DNA from: Heterostelium multicystogenum
Lineage: Eukaryota; Evosea; Eumycetozoa; Acytosteliales; Acytosteliaceae
Assembly (NCBI GenBank): GCA_003667245.1
Contig: RCNN01000074.1
Location: 62,001-126,000 of the forward strand
Length of the DNA: 64,000 nucleotides
Direction: 5' to 3'
Within the stretch, counting starts at the first letter, position 1, and each line of letters starts with the position of its first letter. Shown here piece by piece: positions 47,826-59,757 of this stretch. A program made the position numbers and the translations under genes. The notes under the pieces are model-generated. The model was given only the letters and a program-made list of their open reading frames with translations, was not told the origin of the DNA and ran no database searches.

Positions 47826-50800
47826 ATGGAAATGTATGATGGTGGTAACTTTTTAAATAATAAGGTCCTCTATGCAAACTTTGGAATGTATGATGAGAGC
47901 GAGCACTCTTTGTTTGTAGACAATACAAATTCTCCATCAATGTCAATGGTTTCCGATGGAAGCACTGGGGGCCTCATTGACAGCGGAAATACTGCTTCAA
48001 TTTATAGCAATCAAATGCAACAGTCACAACTACAACCACAACAACAACAACAACAACCACAACAACCAATTTACAATGGAATGATTCAACAACAACAGGC
48101 ACACCAACCTATTTTTAACCACCATTCACCATATCCAAATTACCATCCAAGCATTCAGCAACAACAGTATTATGTGGGATTGACCAACAATAACAGCAAT
48201 CTCCTGTTTATGTCACACCTAAATAATTTCAACACCTCCGCTACCTCCACCACTCCAACACTTAATTCCAATGTACTATATGAAGAACCACTTGTAAGTG
48301 CCAAAACATGTCCACATGGACCTATTTAAATTCCATGGTTTCAACAAGTAAATAGATCTATTAATTATTAACCTATGATTAAATCAATAGTTTCAAAAAG
48401 AATCAAAACCTAATGATGATTTAGGTTTCTTATCGGATCACTCAACAAACAGCCAGCTTGATTTATTAAAACAACAACAATCACAAATTCAAAGTAGTAA
48501 TACAAATGGATATATCCAACCCAACTCGCCACCACAGTCACCATCCAATTTAATGAACAACATCAATAACAATAGCAACAACAGCAATAAGCAACATTCA
48601 CCAATTATATCATCTGTGGATGCCGCAATAAATGCAACATTTGGAAATAATAGTGGACGTCTACATCAAACACTTCAAAGTTCAGGTGACATTCAACCGC
48701 CATCCACACCAAATGGATTTCTGTTGAATGCCTCATCACCATCGCTTACCAATAATATTGGAAGCAACTCAACACCCTCTTCGCCAGCACTTGTACATTC
48801 AAACCCAAACACAACACCCAATCCCATTAGCATAAACCAACACCCCATTTATTACCAAACACCATTCGCTGTAAATATTCCGTCCAACAATAATGCAACT
48901 TTAGCATCGGTGCCACTTGTTACCAACAATATCAACGGCAGTAGTAATAGTGCATTCAATCTCTCTTCATCTACACACTCTTTGTCATCGTCTGGTGGTG
49001 ATCCTATGGATTCCAATGGAAACAATATTCCATCACACCCACTTGCAGGTATGCCAGCAATTCCAACCAGTTTGACATCCAATTCTGTTAGTCTCATTGA
49101 GAATTTCGGTCTTTCACAGTCGATCAATAGCAGTGGAGGTATGCCAGCATTACCTTCGTCTCCTTCAACAAAGAAAAGTATGTACAATATAAATCAATTA
49201 AGGTGGTGCACCATGCTAACTTTTTTCCTATTTTAGATAAACCAAGGAGAAAACAATCAGTAAAAAATCAATCCAATGATAATTTATCTGATTTAGTAAA
49301 TGGCGGCGAAACTGGAACAAGTCCATCTTTGAGAGGATACAAAAAATCAAATAGTTTCCCTATCTTGAAGAAACAATGTACATCCTCTTCTGACAGTATC
49401 ACACCTTCTTTGTTTGATAAGTCGGAGAGTGGAATGCTTCCTCAAGTTAAACCGGAAGCCAATCCTCTTTCTTCATCAGAGTCATCGGTAGATGGTGGTG
49501 CTATGTTCCCAATGGATAGCTTTAATGAAGAATCTGGTTTGCCATCGGCTGGAAATGAATCTGTTGCAACAACTGTACCCCCAACTAGAGGTGGCAAGAA
49601 AAAGAAACTGCGTTTGGTTGTCAAAGATCAGCCATCTCCAAACTCTAGCCCAAAGTTACATTCGAAATCTCCATCTCATTCTATGCTGACACCAAACACT
49701 CTCTGGGCTTTCGCTTTCCAGCAGTTTTGGATCTCCAAATCCATTCAACTCTCCACTAATGACACCTGGCTCACCAAGTTTAAATAGATCAACTACCTCA
49801 TTAGTTACCTCTTCACTTTCCAAATTTGAGTTACAAGATTCAACCGATGCTCTATCTCCTCCCCAACAATCAATTGCTAGTTCATCGAGTAGTATCTTGC
49901 CACCAGTCGGTTTGCCAAGTTTCTTTTTGAATCAAGAGTTTGCTAAGAAACTAAAAGAAACTCTTGTACCAACGGAGTTTTCTAGCGAGTCCGAATCCAG
50001 ACCACAGATTCAAGACAACATTAATTCTTTGCTTGCAGTCATTCAGTCAATGGACGAATCAGTTAAGCGTGATCTTTCTGCCTCGTTCTCAGAATTGTCC
50101 AGTGATAGTAACAATTTCTACAGGCTCCCCGAGTACGATGCACCCATAACTGAATCCGCATTCCAAAAGAAATTGATTAACTTTTTCCTCTTCCGTATGA
50201 TGATGCTCCCAAATCCCAACAATATAGTCATGCCAATTCCACCACAGGCCAACGCAAATTCAATTACTAAGTCAAACTCTAACTCTGACAGTTCACTCAC
50301 CAGCAGTTCCAGTAATTTGAATGCTCTCTTTTCACCAAATCTATCACATCAGAATCTCATTCCAGCATCACCACCATTTGTGTACCACTGTCTCTCTCTG
50401 GATCGATCGATATGTCACCTGATCTACATGGTGAGGCACCAATTTCACCATCTGGAACAAGCTTCCTTGAGCTCTCTGACCATTCACAATTCATTATGTC
50501 AGAAAAGAATCCATTATCTGTAACATCAAACTACGATGGCACTGGTTTCACCAATCACACCGCTAACGCATCCTCCACCTCCTCCTCTCCTAATGCAATT
50601 GCCACCACTGCCTCACCCATCTCACCAGTTTCACCAAATTCACCAAAACGTACACACGACTCAATGTTATCAAATGATAACTATCAACTTCAACAACAAC
50701 TCCAATATCAACAACAGCAACAACAACAACAAATAATGCAACAACAGTTGCAATTTCAATTAATGGCTGGAAAACCAATATATAACAACAACAATGATTT

Positions 50801-51153
50801 GGTCAATCAATACTTTTACAATCAATCAACACAATCACCTCAACAAAAATCAGTTTATTCAACAACCATCTTCGCCTGCAAACCATCCACTTTTACAAAG
50901 GGCAAACAGTAACCCAGCAATGATTTCAAATAACACCTCATCCTCACAAATTATATACAACCAAAGTTTTTCAACCAACAACAGTCCTCTGATAAGCTCT
51001 GCACCAATTGCTCCAATTGATAACCAACTGTCACTTTCCACATCTACACCTCCTCCTCCTACTTCTTCTACTCCATCAACTAAAGTAAGAAAGAAAGAAA
51101 AAAGAAACAAACTCAATAATAGGATTAAAAAATTTTTTAATAAAATGGTTTGA
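47826..51153 (+). CDS. Large Ser/Asn/Gln-rich protein of unknown function
   Basis: Exons 47826-48293, 48391-49177 and 49237-51153; the two introns (GTAAGT...AATAG and GTATGT...TTTTAG) keep phase. The start MEMYDGGNFLNNKVLYANF is followed by long Gln, Asn, Ser and Pro tracts. More ordered parts are LRGYKKSNSFPILKKQ (about 49330), the basic KKKKLRLVVKD (about 49600), and a helical stretch FLNQEFAKKLKETLVPTEF...DNINSLLAVIQSMDESVKRD (about 49925-50080), then EYDAPITESAFQKKLINFF. The C-terminus is strongly basic (KVRKKEKRNKLNNRIKKFF). Overall about 1050 aa. Three frame changes are needed, near 49710, 50385 and 50843, each with matching low-complexity style on both sides. No domain is recognised; a nuclear regulator is plausible from composition only. 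Confidence 0.6.
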
Positions 51154-51639
51154 TTAAATTCTTTTCATATATTAAATAATTACTACCTATTAGTTCTGTT
51201 AACCATATTTCTTGGTCCCAGAATTGAAATTGTGGATTAATATTGAATACATTGATATTTATATTTTCATACCATGATAAATTCTATTATAACATTATTT
51301 TTTTACATCTTCAATTCTAACTTAGAAAACCCAACCTTGTATCAACTTTTGACGGAGTCAAGCAACACTTGGATACGCAGATACGCTGAGGATTGATCCC
51401 CAGAGTGTCATGACTTCTGGATTTCTCTTGTTAAAATTGGTTAAGATCGGAGGCCAATGAGAGTATACATGGTCCTTAACCTTGATTTCTATGAACATTC
51501 TTTACCACCCCACGATATCTCATGATTTGAAAGAGGCAAAAGAATAGCTCGCTGATACTAAATGTTATCAAGGAACTCTTATCTGGGTATAGAAAAGCGA
51601 TAGTCAAAGGGATTGGTTCAAAGAAGATTGATGTAATTG
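51154..51639. other. Intergenic DNA with possible degenerate retroelement sequence
   Basis: The first 170 bp is AT-rich 3' flank of the preceding gene. From about 51335 the base composition becomes more even and short plus-strand coding-like pieces appear (for example LRIDPQSVMTSGFLLLKLV at about 51385-51440), with stops in all frames. It abuts the retroelement 3' ends, so it may be transposon debris, but I cannot name it. Confidence 0.3.
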
Positions 51640-51950
51640 GTTTTTTTTTAATCAAAATGGACATCTATTTTATTAAATATAAAATAAACTAGGTCAAAAC
51701 CTCACAGTGTTCTATATATATATATAATTTCAGGACACAAAGGAATAGTAGTGATTTTCCGGTTTCATGTACAAGAATCAACATTTCACCCGATATATCG
51801 GCGCCTGAAAGATAGTCACTAAGAACATTTTTTTTTTTTAATCATCCAGATGATCATAATTTATTAAATAATTAAAAAATGATGAGGGTCAGAACCTCAC
51901 AGTGTTCTATATATATATATTTCACGACACAAAGGGACAGTTCGTGATTG
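51638..51950. repeat. Direct repeat of a retroelement 3' end, two copies
   Basis: Two similar copies, about 51640-51758 and 51829-51950. Each has, on the plus strand, a T run, AATC, TTTATTAAAT, then GTCA(A/G)AACCTCACAGTG, TTCTATATATATATA, TTCA(G/C)GACACAAAGG. Read on the minus strand, each is a 3' UTR ending in poly(A). They indicate two insertions or a duplication of the element's tail. Confidence 0.75.
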
Positions 51951-52880
51951 TCCGAAATACATTTTTTATTGTTTTTTTTACTTTTCTTATTTTCCAGTTT
52001 TTTTGTTGTTTTTGTGTTTTGTATTCATATCCAAATGAAATATTAATCTATAAATGAACGCGGGAGTACCAGATTGTGGATATCACAACCAGAGATGGTG
52101 AATATGTTCCAGTCTTTTTTGAACTCATTGACAGCAACGGTGGTGGCAGATTTAGAAGTGCCTTTGGAAGCCAGCGATAAACAGATCTTATGGTAATTTT
52201 TTACAACCAAGTTTTTATAGTACTTGCTTGACAACTTAGGAATGTTTTTGAAGTTAAGTGTCTTATCACCATACAGATTGTTGGACACCACTCTCCATAT
52301 GGCTCTGATGATGCACGCGGTTAGATGCAGGAATGACAATTTGGTTCTCTTACCTGATTTGGTATTTATAAATGAGATGTTAGTGATTGACCAGTTTAGG
52401 AGATTGTAACAGCAATATCTTCTATATTGATTCTTGATTTTTGATAGTAAAATTAACCCAAAAAGAACATTGCAACCAAAAGAATTAATGGTCATAAGGC
52501 TTTGAGTCTATTGAAAGACCACATAGGACACAGCTATGCTCTTCTCTGAGATGGTTAATGGGGAGAGCGTGGGCGAAGAAACGGAATATAACGTCACGAC
52601 AGGCCGGACCTTTGATTTTGGCTTTGTTCTTGAACTTCTCATCAAAAGAGAATCTAGTCAGTAGGGAAATGGTACTTTGACCATCAGTTCTTCTGATGTA
52701 AGGATGATCCTTCTTAAACAACTTCCCGTAGATTTCACTGAGGCTAGGAAGTTCATTGTTTGGGAGACGTATAGGGGAACCATGTCAAGCGTTGGAGGCT
52801 AGTTTGTCTCTAAACTCAAGCCAGGGAAGAAAATAGAATTTAACCAAGATAGGAACTCAGAACTGATAATACCGCATCCG
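51640..52880 (-). mobile_element. TRE-type (TRE3-like) non-LTR retroelement remnant, 5'-truncated
   Basis: Minus-strand coding pieces represent the C-terminal end of a non-LTR reverse transcriptase polyprotein. From the 5' side they read FLPWLEFRDKLASNA (about 52830), IRLPNNELPSLSEIYGKLF, FRFFAHALPINHL, then the zinc-knuckle-like CVLCGLSIDSKPYDH (about 52500) and an extended tail to TAA at 52043, interrupted by frame changes. That pattern (FR.FA..LP.N.......C.LC......HLF) is typical of RT C-termini. A 3' UTR with a terminal poly(A) tract follows (51829-51840 as T's on the plus strand). The remnant starts only about 20-30 bp beyond the 3' end of tRNA-Ser and is in the same orientation, which is the targeting mode known for TRE3 elements in dictyostelids. 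Family assignment is by position and motif, not by alignment. Confidence 0.6.
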
Positions 52881-52901
52881 GACCCATATATATTATAAAT
52901 T

Positions 52902-52984
52902 CGACATCTGTGAGATTCGAACTCACGCCCCCGAAGGGATTTGCTTAGCAGGCAAACGCCTTAAAACCACTCGGCCAAGATGTC
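52902..52984 (-). tRNA. tRNA-Ser (GCU)
   Basis: Read on the minus strand: acceptor stem GACATCT pairs with AGATGTC, D arm GCCGAGTGGTTTTAAGGC, anticodon arm TTTGC-CTGCTAA-GCAAA with anticodon GCT, long class II variable arm TCCCTTCGGGGGC, T arm GTGAG-TTCGAAT-CTCAC, discriminator G. All stems pair. The long variable arm and anticodon identify serine (AGU/AGC codons). No intron. Internal A and B boxes (TGGCCGAGTGG, GTTCGAATC) are intact. The 3' flank has no T4 run for about 70 bp, and a retroelement remnant lies just beyond. Confidence 0.95.
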
Positions 52985-53280
52985 TTTGTATGAACTGCAA
53001 TGGAAATTAAAAATGTAGTATTGAATTTTTTCGTTTAGTTTTGGATTCTGCCCATATCAAATGGACATACAAAAATTTGGTTTCATAAATTTTTTTATCA
53101 GCAGAGAATCATTCTGTTTCCGTCACTATGATCCTACCACCTTTGAAAAAAATCGTTTTGTTCGAGTGGGTCAAAATTTTTAATTTGGGACAAAAAGTTG
53201 TCCTTTTATGGGATTTGGATTTAAAACCTTGATTGATAAATATATTGGATAAATATATATTTTATTCATTCTTAGTTTGA

Positions 53281-55365
53281 TTATATTACACTATTAGTGA
53301 ACTCGAGTTCACTAGTTTTAAAAGATTTACTGACCAATACCTGTGGATTGGCTGGAGTAGTGTAGTTGAAACCATAGGGAGTCCATAGCAATTCAACCTT
53401 TGAAAGGACTCTGTCGGCGGGAACATTTTCAGCAAACAACATTAAACTGCTTCCGTCAAATGGATCTGAGTATGCGGCATTAGGTTGTCCAAGTGGGTCG
53501 AACCAACTACGAACTCCTCTTTGTAATAGTTTGGTGATTGTTGATCCATCTGTATAGGTTACTCTGACTAAAATAATAAATTAGTAACAAAGTTAAATTT
53601 TTTTAATCAGTTTTATAATATTAAATTGAAGATTGATATTTACATGTAAAGTCACATCCACTTGCATGACAGAACCATGGCAATTTACCAGTATTTGGTT
53701 TGATGAGTTTGAGATTTTCTGGATCTGTTGGATCTAATCTAAATGTAAGATGTCCCTTATATTTTAGAGGTTTATATACTTGGGTACACTCTTTACAGAC
53801 TGAGCTTGATGCACTATTATAGTGGATCATAATGGTGTATACATCAACATCACGAACAATAGGAAGACCGTTGTACATATCCATTCCTTTTGATCCATTG
53901 GTAATTTCATATGGAACATAAATGTTTGAAATAGAATCCCAACGAATGTATGATTTCGATTCCTTATCATAGATGATACGACCACCAGAGTAGGTATGAT
54001 TTCCATTCTTATCAATTGAAGTAGTACCCTCCATATACATTTGCATTCTACCCATATCAAAATCAGGGAACAAAGTGAATGGATATCCTTTTGATTGGTC
54101 TCCTGCTCCACCTTGCATTGGGTCTTGTCTAATACAACATCCATTCTTTACAATTCGGCTAGAAGCACAGTTTTTATAGGAGCTTGCAGTAGTTGGAATA
54201 CAAGTTGAAAGGAATTCATTGTGATCAAAGTCGAATCCCCAAGTTGATCCATCCAAACTACCTTGTGGGTATGGGAAGGTACCAGCAGTATAAGCTTCTC
54301 CAGAGTGAGGTAGACCTATTAAATATATTTGATAAATATACAATACTTTTAAATGAATTGATTAAAATATTTACCATAAGCATGTCCTACTTCATGAATA
54401 AAAATTCCAGTATAACTATAGTCTCCAGTTCCTCTTGATCCACCACCTAAACCTCCACCAGGATGAGTATATTTTCCATCAGTATTCAAACCAATAAGTG
54501 GAGCATAAAAGATATTATTGGTTCCATATTCGCCATTGGCACCCTGGATTCCAGACAAGAAACCAAGAACTGCACCCATAAGCACGAATCCAGATCTAAT
54601 TTCATTTGTTCCTTTGATAAGATAGGCTTGTCCTCCATCACCAGGACCCAAGGATACGGTTGGCCATTGAACGACTCCGGCAGGATGATTGTAAACGTCC
54701 AACACTGAAAGTGGCCATGTTTGATAAATGGCTTTAACGGTTTCTATTGGAGGGAGAATGGTCTGGTTGAATGGTACTGTCGAATCATTTGCACCGAATA
54801 AGTAAAATGGAAGCAATGGAAGACGCATTACTGAGTTCATTCCAACTATTGGGGAAATTGGATCTGTAGATTCAAATCCATGGCCACCAGCAATGACTTT
54901 CATTCCTGGAACAATATATTGTGGTTGAATTCTGATACTAAAAGTATTGTTGGAGTAGGCAGTACCATTTGATTCTGTTGGTGGAAGCATATCTGGTTGA
55001 TCCAAGATAATAATGGTAGCCAACTCTCTTTCAGCTTCCTCACTCGAATTTCCTGGATTGGTAGGGACCCAAATTTGAATTTTTATTTCTTCTCCAATGA
55101 CATCTTCATTGAATGAAATTAAAAACAAAGTCTCACGTTGACCGATGAGATGGTAAGTGGTGTTTCCACCCTTTGGTGTGGTCCAATTTAAACCCTGAGG
55201 TGGAAGCACATGTGTTTGTACAAATCTGACATCACTAATTGTCAGTGGGGTTCTTTCTGTTTTCTTTGGAAGCAAAATGGAAGTAGGTAAGACAATTGCC
55301 AAAATCACCAATACTGTTACAACAATAGTTGGTATAATAATGACTTTATTTGTATACCAAACCAT
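53281..55365 (-). CDS. Dictomallein-type M66 zinc metalloprotease, membrane-anchored
   Basis: Exons 55365-54375, 54315-53644 and 53567-53281 total 1950 nt (649 aa), in perfect phase. The start MVWYTNKV (55365) is preferred over an upstream Met lying in a TA repeat. Residues about 7-32 (VIIIPTIVVTVLVILAIVLP) form an uncleaved type II anchor. The active site spans the exon 1/2 junction: HEVGHAYG/LPHSGE, a full HExxHxxGxxH zinc motif. Downstream WGFDFDHNEFLS and the Cys-rich part CIRQDPMQGGAGDQSKGY match the dictomallein/StcE (M66) family. The C-terminal exon (VRVTYTDGSTITKL) is a beta-rich domain. N-glycosylation sites are frequent. Known M66 enzymes cleave O-glycosylated mucin-like proteins; the amoebal substrate is unknown. 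No frame problems. Confidence 0.85.
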
Positions 55366-56082
55366 TTTAAAAAAATATTTAAAAAAAAATATATATATAT
55401 ACAAATAGTGTTTTCTTATATGAATGAAATGTTTTTTTTAAAAATAGAATGAAGTAACAATCCTATAGAGGAGCAACTAATCAAACTTTTAAAAAGCCAC
55501 GAAAACTCGCATTGTTGTAAAAAATATTGAAAATCAATCATGATTACAGTTTTGGGTTGTCGTGATTAGATTTTAAGTAGAATGGGAATTTGCGAAACTT
55601 TTTGGTATTACAACATTATTATTGGGTAGGTGGATTTCAAGATATACAATTTTTAATTTTTTTATTGATAAAACATGCTAGGATTCCGCGGCGACACTTT
55701 TGTTTTCAGTAAAACATATCGCTCTAAAAAAATACGGATGTGGTTTACAAAAACATAATATCTTGTATAATGTCTTTAAAAAAATAAACTTTTGATCTAT
55801 ATTTGGATCTGGATATTTATATTAATTTAGAACTCAAATCATCCCAGATTTTGTTTGTATGTAAAAAATACAACAAAGTGGTTTTGTACTCATGATTTTG
55901 TGAAGTCAACTTACCCAGAAAGATCTGTGTGTCATTAATTGGCTTAATTTACAATAAAAACTACACAACCAATCAACCATCCAGTTGGTTTAGTTTGTGG
56001 TATTTTTTGATGCCACTTTAAATCCAATTAAACAAATAGGAAATAAGACTTGTGAGTGAAATGATGATTAAAATAAGTAGAT
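55366..56082. other. Intergenic region
   Basis: About 700 bp of AT-rich sequence between the protease start and the DDX54 stop. No coding or RNA gene seen; probably the protease promoter plus the 3' flank of the helicase gene. Confidence 0.5.
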
Positions 56083-59000
56083 TTATTTCTTTCCACCTTT
56101 GCCACCTTTTCCACCTTTCTTCTTTGGTGGTGCGTTGGTCTTGTTTACCTTCATCTTTCTTTCCTTTTCTTTACGTTGTTTCTGAATGAATTGCTTGTCC
56201 TTGATCTCGGAACGTGCAACCTTCTTTCCTACGTAACCACCACTCTTCTCCTTTTGCTGTTTCTCTTGGGATCCCTTCTTTCCTCTCCATTTCATTGGGA
56301 TGGAACTCTTGGAGTTTGGTTGTAAACGTTCATTCTCCTCCTCACCAGTATGTTGAATTCTGGAACGTGTCTTCTTCTTCCAGTCCTCGTATACATTCTT
56401 CTTGGACTTGGAAATGTCGACAAGAACACCAGCTTCATTTCTAACGAGGTTCTTATTCTTCTTTGATTCGTCTCTTTGTACACCAACAAATTTACCTTTC
56501 TTCTTATCCCACTTCATTGTCTTGGCATTCTTTGTGTGCTTCTCGTCGTCTGGGTTCAAATTAAGTTCATCATCACGAGTGAGATGCGAGGTGACACTGA
56601 GTGCCTTTTCTTCGTAGTAGTTGGAGGGTGTTGAGGAAATAAAGAAGGATTCGTCTCTACCTGATGATCTTGTTCTTCTCTTCTTCTTATCGTTACCATC
56701 TTCCTTGTCTTGAGTAATCTCAATGTTGTATCCACCCACATTGGTCTTACTGTTCATACGTGACACAACATCTTTAACAATGTCCTCTCTCGATTTGTTC
56801 TTTCCATCGATTTGGTCTAAATATTCTTCGTCATTAAGTTCACGATCTGGTTCCTCATCTAAATCTTCATCGTCGTCATCGGTTTGCTTTCTCTTTTTGT
56901 TGTTTGCTACTGGGGCGAAACTAATGGCACCATCTTCGCTGTTCTCATTCAAAGCAGCTTGAGTTTCTTCTTCCAATCTCTTTGCTTCTGCTCTTTTTGC
57001 TTGCTTTTCGATGACTTCGCTGTGGAGCTTTCTCTTTTCAAACATGATTGCAGCACTGCTTGATTCTTTGGATCTCTTCATTTCTAACTCAAACACGGTT
57101 TGTGGTGGACGGAATGATCTTAGCGATTGAACGAATGCATTTCTGTCCAATTCACTCTGGTCTAACTGGTTGACCAAGCTTGGATGTATATGCAACTTAT
57201 TCAATTCCTTAGCTCTGTTATTAGATTCATGTGAAGCACCTGGTCTTGTTCTTAAAAACTTCTTGTAAGCATTGTTAATGGTATTATTTAATGATGCCTA
57301 ATGAAGAAGAAACAATATATTAGTTCTTACAGAGCTCTTTAGCGTAGACGTCTAAGCTTATTTTATCAATACCTACAAGTTCTACACATTGAGCTTTTTG
57401 TATCTTTACAAATTCATTTTCTCTATCAATAATATGTTGGGGAATGTTACCATAGAGCGATACTGAAACATCTTCGAGTTGACCTGGTGCGACTTTGTTG
57501 GTGATCTTTCTTGCAAGATAAAGATGTAGATCAATCATGTAAGGAATCTATGAAGTAATCGTTAGTAGCTGCAGCTATTAAAGAATAAAATAATTGGTTA
57601 AGATGAACTTACTTCATCTGGTGAGACTAAAGAATAGGCAGTACCCTTTCTACCGGCTCTTGCAACTCTACCAACTCTGTGAACAAAGATCTTTTCTTTT
57701 GGTGGGAAGTCAAAGTTGATTACATTGTCCAACAATGGAATATCGATACCACGAGCAGCAATATCAGTTACAATCATGATGCTAACGGTATTTGATCTAA
57801 ACTTGGCAAGATTGATCTTTCTTGCAACTGGGTCCAAATAACCGTGAATAATAGTAGATTCAATCTTTGCTTGTCTCAAGAAGATCTGTAGATACTCAAC
57901 GTGATACTTGGTAGCAGTGAATATAATCGTTGGTTGCTTTTCTCCTATAACCTCTTTCAATAAATATAATAATACTGCCAACTTCTCATCGTGTCTAATT
58001 GTATAAAATGATAGCTAATAGATAATGGCAAGGTAAACTACGTTAATATGAATGTAATACAATGTAATAAGGTCAACTACATACTGCCAAGTTCTCTGAT
58101 ATCTTTGTTTCACTATCTAATCTGACAAGAATTGGATTAGTTAAACCGGCACGAACGAAATCGACCAACATAGATGGTAAAGTAGCAGAGAACAATAGAG
58201 TCTGTCTATTGTCTCCAAGCTTGGATACAATGTCTGTCAGCTGCTGCTGGAAACCCATTTCAAACAAACGATCTGCCTCGTCGAATACTATATATTGAAC
58301 CGATGATAAACTCATTCCAACCTCCTGAAGATGATGTACAAGACGACCTGGAGTTGCTACAATGCTGTAATAAACAATATTGTCAGTTACATTCTGCCAC
58401 CAGGTGTTGACTGGAGTCATTTACTTACATATCGGGATTTCTTGCAAGCTCGGTGAACTGATCTTCCATAGAGTCACCACCAACTACTAAACAAGAACGA
58501 AGGTTTGATCCATGAGTGAAGTCCTTGACTACTTTGTAAGTTTGAATGGCAAGCTCACGAGTTGGTGAGAGAATGATGGCTCTTGCACCTACTTTGACAG
58601 AGTGCTCACCTAGCTTCTGAATCATTGGAATGACGAAGGCAGCAGTCTTACCAGAACCAGTTCTGGCCATAGCCACAACGTCACTACCTGCCAAGATCAA
58701 TGGAATGGTCTTTCTCTGAATGGGGGTTGGTACTTTGAAACCTTTACGTACGATTGCTTTGAAGAGAGTCTTGTGCAAGTCCATTGTTTGGAAACCACCT
58801 CCACTGACTTTCTTCTTTTTCTTCTTGCCTCCCTCTTCATCGTCATCCTCGCCACCAAATGAAACGGATCCGTCCTTGTTGTTGACGATCTCAATCGAAG
58901 GGAAACTGCTCTCAGCCTTCTTAGCTTTCTGCTCTTGCTTTTCAATCTTTTTCTGTTTTCTTTGTTCTGTTTTAGTCATTGATTGCTGTTCATCCTCGGC

Positions 59001-59489
59001 TTGTTCATTCATATCGATACCTTCATAGTCGTTGTCGACCTGAAGGTCACCGTCATCATCTACAGCTTCATCGTTGTATTCTAAATTCAATTCCAAATCA
59101 TCATCATCTTCATCACCAACCTGATGTAGTTCAGAGAAGATGTCATTGTAGTATTCGTTTTCATTGATCGAGTTGAAGAGATCGTTATTGCTGTCCTGGT
59201 AGGAGTCGCCACTACCTATATTCTTGTCAAAGAAAGAAGAATCTACATTCCAACCAACAGAGTTTTCTAATTTATCTCTGATCTTGATGGTGGCAACTTT
59301 CTTCTTCTTCTCACCAGTAGGCTTATTCTTATTGTTGGAGCTATCTTTGAATATACTATTCTCCTGACCCTCAAGTGTCTTTTGTTGCTTCTTATATTCT
59401 CTTGTTTCTTTCTTCTTACTTTCAAGGTACTTGTTTTGAGTCAATCTAGCCTTTCCCAAACCCTTCTTATTTCTAATCTTTACATCCAT
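56083..59489 (-). CDS. DEAD-box RNA helicase DDX54/Dbp10
   Basis: Exons 59489-58429, 58364-58085, 58014-57613, 57547-57331 and 57297-56083. The N-terminus ([16 protein letters not shown]) has Lys and Asp/Glu runs. Helicase motifs in order: Q motif [17 protein letters not shown], Walker [31 protein letters not shown] (spliced), [51 protein letters not shown] and [13 protein letters not shown]. The acidic/basic C-terminus ending [10 protein letters not shown] and the segment [12 protein letters not shown] with [14 protein letters not shown] are the DBP10CT tail found only in Dbp10/DDX54, needed for 60S ribosome biogenesis in the nucleolus. Four introns; the third acceptor is TATTAG at 58015, giving [12 protein letters not shown]. 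The exon 4/5 junction is one base out of phase (exon 4 ends KEL plus T; exon 5 starts [14 protein letters not shown]), probably an indel. Confidence 0.9.
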
Positions 59490-59757
59490 TTTCTCTATCT
59501 TCTTCTATACTATACTAATACTATTCTTCTAATTCAAGTGATAATAATAATAATAATAATATAAGATAGATATATGTAAAATGTAGCAATTACTTTTGTT
59601 TGATTAAATATTTAATAGGACAGAGGGGGTGCCAAAAAACGAACGAAACTTTGGTGACTCGTTTTCTGATGTTTTTTTTAAAATTTATTTATTTATTTAC
59701 AAGGTTTTATTTAAAATTGATTGGGAATTTAAATATTATTATTATTTTTGTGGATGT

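Noticed and set aside
53155..53175. GTTCGAGTGGG, resembling an extragenic B box near the tRNA
   Set aside because: Imperfect match and on the 5' side of the tRNA, not downstream where such boxes are described.
58720..59028. Plus-strand ORF opposite DDX54 with Phe/Ser runs
   Set aside because: Antisense of Lys/Glu/Asp-rich helicase N-terminus; no independent support.
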